The translations under genes and the position numbers were made by a program. DNA of 64,000 nucleotides from Phycisphaeraceae bacterium (GTDB lineage: Bacteria; Planctomycetota; Phycisphaerae; Phycisphaerales; Phycisphaeraceae), in NCBI GenBank assembly GCA_029260715.1, contig JAJDCS010000026.1, positions 1 through 64,000 on the forward strand. Direction: 5' to 3'. Of the stretch, positions 35,874 through 44,733 are shown in pieces. The notes beneath the pieces are model-generated. The model searched no databases. It was given only the letters and a program-made list of their open reading frames with translations, and was not told the origin of the DNA. Position 1 is the stretch's first letter. Every line of letters starts with the position of its first letter.

Positions 35874-36329
35874 TTCCCCGCGGCGACTTGACGTAAGTAA
35901 TTTTTTGGAATGCGTTTAGTTGTTGTTCTGTTGGCGTGTGAAATAGAGAAAAACCACTCGGCTTCATAAGAATATTTAATAAATAGTTGGGGATTGACCG
36001 TACGAAGGGTCGAATTTTTGAGGGTCAATTGCACTATTTTTCATAAAAACCTGAAAAAGGTCTTTACAGGACAGATTCGTTTCGGTTATAGTGTCTTTTG
36101 TTAGTTTACCATGCCTTGGTAGGTGCTTAATTTTTTGTAATGAGTTCTGGGGGAGGAGGCATGAGATAGAAGACGGCTTCGGCCGTGGTCTAGAAGTGTG
36201 GCTATAACAATAGTGGATCACTAAAAGAATTGATCCAGATAACGATCGTGTGATAATAAACAGAACGAGGCTTGTTAGCCTTTAAGTTAAACAAAAGAGG
36301 CAGACGATACACCTCAAAGGAGTTAATCG
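35874..36329 (+). other. AT-rich spacer with candidate promoter and leader
   Basis: 456 nt without a gene. TTTACA (36063-36068), 18-nt spacer, TATAGT (36087-36092) is a plausible promoter for the downstream PEP-CTERM gene, giving a 230-nt leader that contains an AGGC/GCCT hairpin near 36268. CAAAGGAG precedes the ATG at 36330. Confidence 0.35.
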
Positions 36330-37100
36330 ATGAGCAGGGGAACTACGAGAGTATTTAGGGCTTTGATGATGCTCGGTGCAATGGCTGGGTTGACCAACGC
36401 CGCGCTGGCGGGTGCCAGCTTTAACACGTTTGCGTCATCCACACTGGAGATTATCACGATTGTGGATATCCCAGACGCGGGCGTTCCTGTGACGCTGGGA
36501 ACAGTGCCGGCTGATTTAAGCATCTTAGGCGGCGCCGGCTTTACGCCACTCACTTCAACAGTAGGCAACGCGGGAGCCAGCACAGGCGGCTCGTCCGCAA
36601 CCCCATCGGCTGGCACGAGCTTAGATGTCGGCGATAAGGTTCAGCAGGTCGCCAACATCACCGGCTTTGCGATCCAGCCGCCGGATTCAAGTGCTTCTGC
36701 CAGTGTTGACTCACAGGGCATGATTTCATTGAGCAACTCCAGCACAGACCACACCTATGTGGTGGTGTTTAAATTGGCTTACCAGTACAACGTTAACGCG
36801 TCTGGTGACAATGCTTTCAATGACAGCGCCTCTGCGGATGTAAGCATCTCGCTGGATACCACAGATGGCTTGAATTTCAATGTGTTCGAAGAGATGTTTT
36901 CGGAGACGAACGGTGGGGCGTTGTTTGATACCGACAGCTTTATCTTTACGCTAGTTGTCCCGTCGTCCGCTACGGACGAGCTTACCGTTGGCGTGAACAC
37001 GTCAGGCCAAGCCACGTCGCTAGTGCCCGAGCCGGCTGCGGCCATGGTTTGGGGCATGGGCGGATTCATCGGGATGGGCCTGCTGCGCCGGAAACGCTAG
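36330..37100 (+). CDS. Exported PEP-CTERM protein, beta-rich
   Basis: 256 residues: signal peptide ending near AALA-GAS (residue 28), an Ser/Thr/Ala-rich beta ectodomain, and a tail VPEPAAAMVWGMG to LLRRKR. I recognise no enzyme motif; the repeated short strands (VVVFKLAYQYNVNASG, ADVSISLDTTDG) suggest a structural beta-sandwich. Strong Shine-Dalgarno AAAGGAG and an efficient terminator mark it as a monocistronic, possibly well expressed, surface protein. Confidence 0.85.
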   Translation: MSRGTTRVFRALMMLGAMAGLTNAALAGASFNTFASSTLEIITIVDIPDAGVPVTLGTVPADLSILGGAGFTPLTSTVGNAGASTGGSSATPSAGTSLDVGDKVQQVANITGFAIQPPDSSASASVDSQGMISLSNSSTDHTYVVVFKLAYQYNVNASGDNAFNDSASADVSISLDTTDGLNFNVFEEMFSETNGGALFDTDSFIFTLVVPSSATDELTVGVNTSGQATSLVPEPAAAMVWGMGGFIGMGLLRRKR

Positions 37101-37130
37101 AGTTTAACTAAAAACGACACAGTAAATTGA

Positions 37131-37162
37131 ACACCCGCCTTTTTGAGGCGGGTGTTTTTTTA
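37131..37162 (+). terminator. Intrinsic terminator after the PEP-CTERM gene
   Basis: ACACCCGCCT (37131-37140) pairs perfectly with AGGCGGGTGT (37146-37155) around a 5-nt loop, followed by a T-run of about seven. Confidence 0.95.
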
Positions 37163-37237
37163 TTTGGGGCGACAGGCTCGTGAGCGTATTATGATGACGC
37201 TGTACTGGGCTGTTTGTTTGATAGAAAGGAAACCGAT

Positions 37238-38410
37238 ATGCAACCAAGATTCATGATGATTCTTTTAGCTGTTGTGGTTGGGGTATTGCCGTTAGCTGCG
37301 ATGGAGGCGGTGGCGCTGGATGAGTCGCACTGGCTGGCAGCCGACCGGGCGATTGACCGGGGCATCGCCTACCTGCGGGGCACGCAGAACGACGACGGGA
37401 GCTGGTCGCCCGAACCGGGGCCTGCGATCACGGCGATGATCGTCTCGGCCATGCTCGATCGGCCTGACATTTCTACCAACGACCCGGCTGTGCAGAAGGC
37501 TTTGACGTATATCCTCAGCAAGTGCAAGCCGGACGGCGGTGTCCACGACGGCATGCTGGAGAACTACAACACAGCCATCTGTCTGGGGGCGTTGGCGCGG
37601 GTGCATGATCAGCCGGGGGTGGCGGGGGTGATCGTCAAAGCCCAAGACTACCTTCGCGATCTTCAGTGGCACGACCAGACGGACGCTTCGGGCAAGGCGG
37701 TCGACCTGTCGCATCCGTTTTATGGGGGTGCGGGGTATGGCCACCACGGACGCCCCGACTTATCGAACACGCAAATCATGCTTGAGGGGCTGCGCCAGTC
37801 CGGGCTGGACAGCAACGACCCGGCTTTCCAGCGTGCGTTGGTGTTTATCTTGCGGTGTCAGGGCAGCAACGCCAACACCGACTTCGGCGACCTGATCGTC
37901 CAGGACGGCGGGTTTATTTACGCCACGAGCATTAATAAAGATCTGGTCGGCGTGCCCCAGTCGATGGCGAGCCCTGAGATGATCGACGAGGCTAAGGAGG
38001 GCAGGCCCGTCAGTGGGCTACGCACGTATGGGTCGATGACTTATGCGGGGTTCAAGAGTTTGATCTACGCGGACCTGGACCGCGCGGACCAGCGCGTGGC
38101 CGATGCGTTCGGCTGGATCAGAAACAACTACACGCTGGACTGGAACCCCGGGTTGCCTGAGCCGCAGAAGATGCAGGGGTATTACTACTACCTGGTCACG
38201 TTCAGCAGGGCGCTGGACGCGTGGGGGGTGGACCGGGTCAAGACAACTGACGGGGCTGACCGCGACTGGGCGAATGACTTGGTGGCGAAGGTGACGGCGT
38301 TGCAGCGTGCGGACGGGTCGTGGACCAACGAAGCGGATCGGTGGATGGAGAGCGACCCGAATCTGGTGACGGCGTATGCGCTGACGGCGCTGCTGGGGGC
38401 GATGGATTAG
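37238..38410 (+). CDS. Exported prenyltransferase/squalene-cyclase-fold protein
   Basis: 390 residues from ATG 37238, with GAAAGGA 7 nt upstream. A signal peptide (MMILLAVVVGVLPLAAMEAVAL) is followed by helical barrel repeats with the QW-like pattern GIAYLRGTQNDDGSW, ALTYILSKCKPDGGV, ALVFILRCQ and VTALQRADGSW. This is the alpha-alpha toroid of prenyltransferase/squalene oxidase repeat proteins. It is too short for squalene-hopene cyclase, is exported, and has no DxDD motif, so it is not the cyclase acting on the HpnCDE product. Exported proteins of this fold are usually uncharacterised. Function not assignable. Confidence 0.8.
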   Translation: MQPRFMMILLAVVVGVLPLAAMEAVALDESHWLAADRAIDRGIAYLRGTQNDDGSWSPEPGPAITAMIVSAMLDRPDISTNDPAVQKALTYILSKCKPDGGVHDGMLENYNTAICLGALARVHDQPGVAGVIVKAQDYLRDLQWHDQTDASGKAVDLSHPFYGGAGYGHHGRPDLSNTQIMLEGLRQSGLDSNDPAFQRALVFILRCQGSNANTDFGDLIVQDGGFIYATSINKDLVGVPQSMASPEMIDEAKEGRPVSGLRTYGSMTYAGFKSLIYADLDRADQRVADAFGWIRNNYTLDWNPGLPEPQKMQGYYYYLVTFSRALDAWGVDRVKTTDGADRDWANDLVAKVTALQRADGSWTNEADRWMESDPNLVTAYALTALLGAMD

Positions 38411-38451
38411 GGGCATTAATATATAACGCATACGGCTTTGAGGTGAACGGA

Positions 38452-39084
38452 ATGGTGATTGACAAAATGGAGCGACTGACGGCTAATGATCCATATCTCG
38501 GCCGTGAGGCCCTTTATGCCTTCGACAACGCGATTATTGCATGCATGGAGGTAAACTCTAGAGTCGCCCCGGCCACTCACAAAATAGCGAAGAGTAATCT
38601 TCAAACGGCTGCCTGTCAGATCATTCCATCGGGCATTAGCCTTGCCCTATCGGTCCGAGAGCTTGTTCGCGAGGCATATTTATACGGCGCACTTGTCCTT
38701 GAACGCCCATTAGCCGAGCGTGCGATCACCATCCTATACCTTCACAAGTTCCCAGAGAAGGTTGATATCTGGAATCGCGGCTGGAGCTACCGCGAACGGC
38801 CATCGCTCGCACAAATGTTCGATGAGATCGGCGGTGACCAGTTTCCGGGGTGTGGTCCGGAACTGACCCGTTCCATGAACAGTCTTACTCACGGCGATCC
38901 GGCGAGTACATTGTGGAATCTTGTAACAACCGAACAAGGTGCGATGGGCCATGCTGTGGCTCGGATCATGGATAAACCGGACCTTTGCGACAAAGTATGT
39001 CTCGGTGCTGCGGCTTGGGTATGCGTACTCATGAGTATGGCTACTACAATATTCCCTGACGCTGCCACTAAACCAGCCAGGTAG
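38452..39084 (+). CDS. Accessory helical protein of unknown function (DUF5677-like pattern)
   Basis: 210 residues from ATG 38452, with GAGGTG at suitable spacing; the frame before it is out of the upstream gene. The sequence is helical, with SVRELVREAYLYGALVLERP near 60-80, YLHKFPEK and an SMNSLTHGDP motif near 140-150. This recalls proteins of the DUF5677 type (helix bundle, Arg-Glu residues and a final His), but I am not sure. Base composition is visibly less GC-rich than that of the flanking genes and codon use differs, signs of transfer. It is not linked to the neighbours by function. Confidence 0.6.
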   Translation: MVIDKMERLTANDPYLGREALYAFDNAIIACMEVNSRVAPATHKIAKSNLQTAACQIIPSGISLALSVRELVREAYLYGALVLERPLAERAITILYLHKFPEKVDIWNRGWSYRERPSLAQMFDEIGGDQFPGCGPELTRSMNSLTHGDPASTLWNLVTTEQGAMGHAVARIMDKPDLCDKVCLGAAAWVCVLMSMATTIFPDAATKPAR

Positions 39085-39226
39085 GGTCCGCAATCTGCGG
39101 GCCATGAATCATCGCATCAATGGTCTTAACGTAGGAACGGTTCGCCGATGGCGGACGCTACGTGTTGGGCCTACCGTTCTGGGGCGCACTACGCGACCTT
39201 CGGCCGGGTAGTGGCGCCCGCGCCAC

Positions 39227-39742
39227 TTATATCGGGTAGTCCGGCTTCTGCTGCCAGTCGAGTTCGGTGGTGCCGGGGATGCCGTGGTATTGGCGGGGGA
39301 ACTTGTAGTCTTTGCGTAGGGGGTAGCCCTCCCAGTCTTCGGGTAGGAGGATGCGGCGCAGGTCGGCGTGGCCTTCGAACTTGATGCCCATCATGTCGTA
39401 GGCTTCGCGCTCGTGCCAGTCGGCGGCGGACCAGAGGTCCATGACCGACGGGATCGCGGGGTTGTCGCGGTCGGTGTAGACCTTGACGGCGAACCAGTGG
39501 CCGTGCTTCATGGCGTATAGCTCGTAGACGGCGCAGAGCTTGTTGTCGGCGACGTAGTCGACGGCGGAGATGCAGCTAAGCCAGTCGAAGGCCAGGTCCG
39601 CGTCGTCGCGCATGAATTGGGCGAGGTCTCGCCAGTGCTGGGCGGTGGTGTGGATGCGGGGGTGCTTGTCTTCGGGGAGGGACTCGGTGACGGCATTGGG
39701 GTATTGATCGCTGATACGCTTGGCGATGTCGGTGGGTTTCAT
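39227..39742 (-). CDS. nuoC: NADH-quinone oxidoreductase subunit C, isolated
   Basis: 171 residues. The C-terminal family signature is complete: WHEREAYDMMGIKFEGHADLRRILLPEDWEGYPLRKDY (about 118-155), and the earlier HWRDLAQFMRDDADLAFDWLSCISAVDY is the NuoC N-terminal half. Part of the peripheral arm of complex I near the N2 cluster. NuoC is usually flanked by nuoB and nuoD; here the gene is alone, divergent from yebC and next to an accessory gene. Either the nuo operon is split in this genome or this copy is extra. Confidence 0.92.
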   Translation of the reverse strand: MKPTDIAKRISDQYPNAVTESLPEDKHPRIHTTAQHWRDLAQFMRDDADLAFDWLSCISAVDYVADNKLCAVYELYAMKHGHWFAVKVYTDRDNPAIPSVMDLWSAADWHEREAYDMMGIKFEGHADLRRILLPEDWEGYPLRKDYKFPRQYHGIPGTTELDWQQKPDYPI

Positions 39743-39889
39743 AATGGGCGTGCCTCGGGTTGAACGAGCGTAAGTGACGCGATGGTCATGATAACCGTTT
39801 GGCTTGGGTGGACAAGTGATGTGGCGGGGCGGGGTTGGGGGCGGGGCGGTCTGGGCTTACAATGACGGGCTTATCTAGGAGCTTAACGC

Positions 39890-40639
39890 ATGGCTGGGCA
39901 TAGCAAGTGGGCGAATATCAAGCACAAGAAGGCTCGCAACGACGCGAAGCGGGGTAAGACGTGGAGCAAGTGTGCCCGGGCGATCATTGTGGCGGCGAAG
40001 AACGGGGGGGGCGACCCGGCGGCGAACCTGACGCTGCGGTACGCGGTCGACGAAGCCAAGGCTGCGAACATGCCCAAGGACACGATCGCTAACGCGATCA
40101 AGAAGGGCACGGGCGACCTGGGTGGTGAGAACTATGAGAGTCTGATCTATGAGGGTTACGGGCCGAACGGCGTGGCGATTATGCTCGAGATCCTGACGGA
40201 CAACCGGAACCGTACGGCGCCGGAGGTGAAGAAGATTTTTGAAAAGGGGGGTGGCAACCTGGGCACAACCGGGTGTGTGTCTTACATCTTTCAGGCACGT
40301 GGGCAGTTGTTTGTGCCTAAGGCGGGGTGCGACGAGGAGCGGGTGATGGAGGTGGCGGTGGAGGCGGGAGCGGAGGATGTGGCGGACTGCGGTGAGTCGT
40401 GGCAGGTGTTGTGCGAGCCGGGGGCGTTTGTCGCGGTGCGCGACGCGATTGAGGCGGCGTCGATCGCGGTCGATTCGGCTGAGATGACGATGATCCCCAG
40501 CACGACCGTGCAGTGCACGGGCAACGACGCGCGCAAGGTGATTAACCTGGTCGAGGCGCTGGAAGACCACGACGACGTGCAGAAGGTGCACGCGAATTTT
40601 GAGATCCCCGATGAGGAGATGGCGGCGCTGGAGGGTTGA
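39890..40639 (+). CDS. yebC: YebC/PmpR-family translation or transcription regulator
   Basis: 249 residues, the standard family length. The N-terminus MAGHSKWANIKHKKARND is the YebC hallmark; ANMPKDTIANAIKKGTG, YEGYGPNGVAIMLEILTDNRNRT and GGNLGTTGCVSYIF follow. YebC-type proteins bind nucleic acid and have been linked both to transcriptional control and to relief of ribosome stalling at proline runs. AGGAG precedes the ATG by 9 nt. It is followed within 31 nt by an acylphosphatase gene, probably one transcript. Confidence 0.95.
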   Translation: MAGHSKWANIKHKKARNDAKRGKTWSKCARAIIVAAKNGGGDPAANLTLRYAVDEAKAANMPKDTIANAIKKGTGDLGGENYESLIYEGYGPNGVAIMLEILTDNRNRTAPEVKKIFEKGGGNLGTTGCVSYIFQARGQLFVPKAGCDEERVMEVAVEAGAEDVADCGESWQVLCEPGAFVAVRDAIEAASIAVDSAEMTMIPSTTVQCTGNDARKVINLVEALEDHDDVQKVHANFEIPDEEMAALEG

Positions 40640-40669
40640 GCGAGGTGAGGTGGCCGTTAGGGGTATGCG

Positions 40670-40954
40670 ATGGTTCGGCTGACCGTTCACTTTTCGGGCA
40701 GAGTTCAGGGGGTGGGGTTCCGCTACACGACGGTGAATATCGCTAAGCGGTTCGCGGTGTGTGGGTATGTGCAGAACCTGCACGACGGGCGTGTGCGGTT
40801 GGTGGCTGAGGGGGCGGCTGGTGACGTGAAGGGGCTGGTGGGGACGGTGCTAAGCGAGATGGGGCGGTACGTGGATAGCCACACGGTGGATGAGGGCGCG
40901 GCGACGGGGGAGTTCGGCGAGCCTGGGCGTGAGGGATTGGAGGTTCGGTATTAG
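40670..40954 (+). CDS. acyP: Acylphosphatase
   Basis: 94 residues. GRVQGVGFRYTTVNIA carries the catalytic Arg (VGFR), and the Asn of GYVQNLHDGRV (about residue 36) orients the nucleophilic water. The enzyme hydrolyses acyl phosphates such as carbamoyl or 1,3-bisphosphoglycerate. Full family length. Same strand as yebC with a 30-nt gap. Repeat A3 lies after the stop. Confidence 0.92.
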   Translation: MVRLTVHFSGRVQGVGFRYTTVNIAKRFAVCGYVQNLHDGRVRLVAEGAAGDVKGLVGTVLSEMGRYVDSHTVDEGAATGEFGEPGREGLEVRY

Positions 40955-40971
40955 CGACAATGCCGCATACG

Positions 40972-41001
40972 TGACCGCTCCCTCACGGTCGCGGCTCGTT
41001 G
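40972..41001 (+). repeat. Intergenic repeat family A, copy 3
   Basis: TGACCGCTCCCTCACGGTCG then CGGCTCGTTG, the clearest copy; the GACCG/CGGTC stem is intact. It lies between converging acyP and ppdK. Confidence 0.7.
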
Positions 41002-41056
41002 CGGGCGGTTGTTGTCATCAACACAAAATCACTCTAACGGTCCCTAACCCTCTCGC

Positions 41057-43816
41057 TCACAGCGCCGCCTGCGCCGCGGCCAGCCGGGCGATGGGCACGC
41101 GGAAGGGTGAGCAGCTTACATAGTCCAGTCCGACCTGGTGGCAGAATCGGATCGAGGCGGGGTCTCCGCCGTGCTCGCCGCAGATGCCGCGCTTGAGCTT
41201 CTTGTTGACCTTCAGGCCCTTGGTGACTGCCATGCTCACGAGCTGGCCCACGCCCGATACGTCGAGCGATTGGAAGGGGTCGCGGGTGAGGATTTCCTTG
41301 GCTAGGTAGTCGGGCAGGAAGTTGTTGATGTCGTCGCGGCTAAAGCCGAAAGTCATCTGTGTCAGGTCGTTGGTGCCGAAGCTGAAGAAGTCTGCTTCTT
41401 GGGCGATCTCGTCGGCGGTGAGCGCGGCGCGGGGGACTTCGATCATCGTGCCGATGAGGATGTGGAGTTTGGCTTTGAAGCCGTGCTCCTTTTTGACTTT
41501 GTCGATGGTCTCTTGGGTGAGCTTGCGTAGGGTGGCGAGCTCGGTGGCTGAGCCGACGAGGGGGATCATGATCTCGGGCTGTGCGTCGACGCGGTTCTTC
41601 TTGCACGCGATGGCGGCCTCGACGATCGCGGTGACCTGCATCACCAGGATTTCGGGGTAGGTGATCGACAGGCGACAGCCGCGGTGGCCGAGCATGGGGT
41701 TGGACTCGTGCAGTTGGGTGACGCGGGTGTGGACCGTTTCAACGTCGACACCGATTTGATCGGCGACTTCCTGCTGGCTGTCGTGGTCGTGGGGCAGGAA
41801 TTCGTGCAGCGGCGGGTCGAGCAGGCGCACGGTCACGGGCAGGCCCTTCATGGCGGTGAAGATGCCGATGAAGTCGTCGCGTTGGTAGGGCAGGAGCTTG
41901 GCCAGCGCGGCTTTGCGCTCTTCGAGTGTTTCGGCGAGGATCATCTGTCGCACGGCGATGATGCGGTCGCCCTCGAAGAACATGTGTTCTGTGCGGCACA
42001 GCCCGATGCCCTGGGCGCCGAAGTCACGGGCGCGTTGGGCGTCTGCTGGGGTATCGGCGTTGGTGCGGATCTTGAGCTTGCGGTACTTGTCGGCCCACTT
42101 CATGACGGTGGCGAAGCTGCCCGAGAGGGTGGGCGTCTGCGTGTCGACTTGGCCTACCATGACCTCGCCGGTGGAGCCGTCGATGGATAGCGTGTCTTCG
42201 TGTGTGAAGGTTCGGCCGTCGACGGTGATGGTGCGGGCGTGTTCGTTGATGTGGATCTGCCCGGCGCCCGCGACGCAGCAGCGTCCCCACCCGCGTGCGA
42301 CGACGGCGGCGTGGCTTGTCATGCCGCCAGTGCTGGTGAGGATGCCCGCGGCGGAGTGCATGCCGTCGATGTCTTCGGGGTTGGTCTCTTTACGGACCAG
42401 CAGAACGTGTTCGCCTGCTTGGGTGCGCATGACGGTTTCTTCAGCGGTGAATGCGAGCTTGCCGACGGCGGCGCCGGGCGAAGCGGGCAGGCCGATGGTG
42501 AGCACGTCCGCGTCTTTCTTGGTTGCGGGGTTGAAGCTGGGTAGCAATAGCTGGATGAGGTCGCCGGCGGGGATGCGGCCTACGGCGGTCTTTTCCGTGA
42601 TCAGTTTCTCTTTGACCATGTCGCAGGCGATCTTCACGGCTGCGGCGCCGGTGCGCTTGCCCGTGCGGGTCTGGAGCATGAACAGCTTGCCGCGTTCGAT
42701 GGTGAACTCGATGTCCTGCATCTCGCGGTAGTGCTTCTCAAGCTTTTTCTTGATCTCGATCAGTTGTTTGTAGACCTTGGCGTTCCACTTGGTCATCTCG
42801 ATGACGGGGCTTGGCGTGCGGATGCCGGCGACGACATCTTCGCCCTGGGCGTTGATGAGGAACTCGCCGTAGAACTTGTTTTCGCCGGTGGAGGGGTTGC
42901 GTGTGAAGGCCACGCCGGTGCCCGAGTCGTCGCCCATGTTGCCGTAGACCATGGACTGTACGTTTATAGCAGTGCCTAGGAGGCCGGTGATGTTCTCCAC
43001 CTGACGGTAGCGGACGGCTCGCGGCTGCATCCAACTGTTAAAGACCGCTTCAATCGCTAGCTCAAGCTGACGGAGCGGGTTTTGAGGGAATTCCTCGCCG
43101 TGGTGGTGGCGGTAGACTTCTTTATAGGCTTCGCACAGCTCGATCATGCCTTCGGTGGGCACGTCGGTGTCGAGGGTGGCGTTGTACTTGAGCTTGATAT
43201 CGCTGAAGGCTTTCTCGAAGTGTTCGTGGTCCACGCCGACGACCACGTCGCCGAACATGTTGATCAGCCGGCGGTAGGAGTCGTAGGCGAAGCGCTCGTT
43301 GCCGGTGGCGTTGGCGATGCCGGTGACGGAGGCGTCGTTGAGCCCGAGGTTGAGGATGGTGTTCATCATGCCGGGCATGGACACAGCCGCGCCCGACCGC
43401 ACTGACACGAGCAGCGGGTTCTCCTTGTCGCCGAACTTCTTGCCCAGCTCTTTTTCGAGCACAGCCACGGTCTTTTTAATCTCACCCATGAGCCCCTTGG
43501 GCAGCTTGCGGCCGCTCTTGTAATACAGGCCGCAGACCTCGGTGGTGATGGTGAACCCAGGCGGCACGGGCAGGCCGATGCCGGTCATCTCCGCCAGGTT
43601 GGCGCCTTTGCCGCCTAGCAGTTGCTTCTGGCTGGCTTTGCCCTGGGTGCGGGTCTTGCCGAAGTAGTAGATCAGCTTGCCGCCCTTGGAGGCGCCACGA
43701 GCTGTTTTGGTTTTCGATTTTTTAGCGCCGGCTTTGGAGCGTGGGCTTGATTTACGGCTTGAGCCGGCTTTTGATTTAGCCGAACGCTTCGTGGTCTTCC
43801 TCTTGGTCTTAGCCAT
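41057..43816 (-). CDS. ppdK: Pyruvate, phosphate dikinase with basic N-terminal extension
   Basis: 919 residues. The first 45 or so residues are Lys/Ser/Arg-rich (KRKTTKRSAKSKAGSSRK) and precede the normal start of the domain (KLIYYFGKTRTQGKAS, LLGGKGANLAEM). The ATP-grasp domain runs to about 390, the phospho-histidine domain holds TSHAAVVARG with catalytic His502, and the C-terminal TIM barrel ends with GICGEHGGDPASIRF and YVSCSPFRVPIARLAAAQAAL. It interconverts pyruvate and PEP with ATP and phosphate; PPi-dependent glycolysis or gluconeogenesis is likely. The extension resembles histone-like tails and may bind nucleic acid or polyphosphate, an inference. Monocistronic. Confidence 0.95.
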   Translation of the reverse strand: MAKTKRKTTKRSAKSKAGSSRKSSPRSKAGAKKSKTKTARGASKGGKLIYYFGKTRTQGKASQKQLLGGKGANLAEMTGIGLPVPPGFTITTEVCGLYYKSGRKLPKGLMGEIKKTVAVLEKELGKKFGDKENPLLVSVRSGAAVSMPGMMNTILNLGLNDASVTGIANATGNERFAYDSYRRLINMFGDVVVGVDHEHFEKAFSDIKLKYNATLDTDVPTEGMIELCEAYKEVYRHHHGEEFPQNPLRQLELAIEAVFNSWMQPRAVRYRQVENITGLLGTAINVQSMVYGNMGDDSGTGVAFTRNPSTGENKFYGEFLINAQGEDVVAGIRTPSPVIEMTKWNAKVYKQLIEIKKKLEKHYREMQDIEFTIERGKLFMLQTRTGKRTGAAAVKIACDMVKEKLITEKTAVGRIPAGDLIQLLLPSFNPATKKDADVLTIGLPASPGAAVGKLAFTAEETVMRTQAGEHVLLVRKETNPEDIDGMHSAAGILTSTGGMTSHAAVVARGWGRCCVAGAGQIHINEHARTITVDGRTFTHEDTLSIDGSTGEVMVGQVDTQTPTLSGSFATVMKWADKYRKLKIRTNADTPADAQRARDFGAQGIGLCRTEHMFFEGDRIIAVRQMILAETLEERKAALAKLLPYQRDDFIGIFTAMKGLPVTVRLLDPPLHEFLPHDHDSQQEVADQIGVDVETVHTRVTQLHESNPMLGHRGCRLSITYPEILVMQVTAIVEAAIACKKNRVDAQPEIMIPLVGSATELATLRKLTQETIDKVKKEHGFKAKLHILIGTMIEVPRAALTADEIAQEADFFSFGTNDLTQMTFGFSRDDINNFLPDYLAKEILTRDPFQSLDVSGVGQLVSMAVTKGLKVNKKLKRGICGEHGGDPASIRFCHQVGLDYVSCSPFRVPIARLAAAQAAL

Positions 43817-44093
43817 TGCGTTGAGTCCTGATAGGCGCGTGCCCCATTTGGGGCTTCGCTTTGTTCATAGCCATCCCTGCCGGGGGCACGGCCCCGCTTG
43901 GCGGTGGTGGCACGGTTGTAAATCGATTAAGAAATCGCCGTTGCGTTCCGTTTACGCTGTGGGCGGTCGCAGATTGCTCGGTAGAATGCCTGCCAACCCT
44001 AATCGAGGCAGATGATTCTAGTGTATCGCTGGCGAGCGTCAATGAGGCGGACAGGCGCTGGGCGTCGGGTCGTTTACGGGGGTGCGAGGGCGG

Positions 44094-44585
44094 CTACTGT
44101 TGTTCCCACCCGACGGCGTTGCCGGGGATGGGCTGTGCTTTGCCGTTACGGTTGACGCAGACAAGGGTGGTGGAGGCGGTGGCGAGTCGTTGGCTGTCGC
44201 GGGTGACTTCGTAATCGTGATCGATCTTCACGCGGGAGCGGATCCCCCCCGGCACCTCCCAGGCCTTGACCTGGACAACGTCGTCGTATCTGGCCGGGGC
44301 GCGGTAGCGGACCGACATGCGTGCCACGACAAACAGTATGCCTTGCTTTTCCAAGTCGCTGTACGCAATCCCTACCTGTCGCAGCAGTTCGGTGCGGGCG
44401 ATCTCCATCCAGACGGGGTAGACGCTGTGGTGCGCGACGCCCATCGAGTCGCACTCAGGGTATCGCACGCGGATTTCAACTTCTACGCTGCGGCCATCCT
44501 GAGGTTTGGATGGCGATTGGGCTGTTGTGGGTGAATTCAACGGTCGTACCTGCTTCAAGACGGGCGTCATTTTTAGACCCATCAT
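44094..44585 (-). CDS. YbgC-type acyl-CoA thioesterase (4HBT hot-dog fold)
   Basis: 163 residues with a 30-residue disordered head. The hot-dog domain begins VEVEIRVRYPECDSMGVAHHSVYPVWMEIARTELLRQ; the Asp of ECDSMGVA is the catalytic residue of 4-hydroxybenzoyl-CoA/YbgC thioesterases, and YRAPARYDDVVQVKAWE forms the central strands. It should hydrolyse short acyl-CoA or acyl-ACP thioesters in the cytoplasm. The start at 44585 is the outermost; ATG 44570 is possible. Not part of an evident operon. Confidence 0.88.
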   Translation of the reverse strand: MMGLKMTPVLKQVRPLNSPTTAQSPSKPQDGRSVEVEIRVRYPECDSMGVAHHSVYPVWMEIARTELLRQVGIAYSDLEKQGILFVVARMSVRYRAPARYDDVVQVKAWEVPGGIRSRVKIDHDYEVTRDSQRLATASTTLVCVNRNGKAQPIPGNAVGWEQQ

Positions 44586-44733
44586 TATAGCATGCTGTGC
44601 AGGTGAGACCGGTTGTTGCCGCTTGGCCAGTAGGCGGAATTCGGGTCTGAGAGCGACACGAGTCGTCTAAACCGCCCGCCGTCTGACGGCCATGGACTTG
44701 TGACGGTCGCGCCCGAGTGGGTCCTTGGCCGTG

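Noticed and set aside
37238-38410. Squalene-hopene cyclase
   Set aside because: Too short, secreted, and without the DxDD acid motif.
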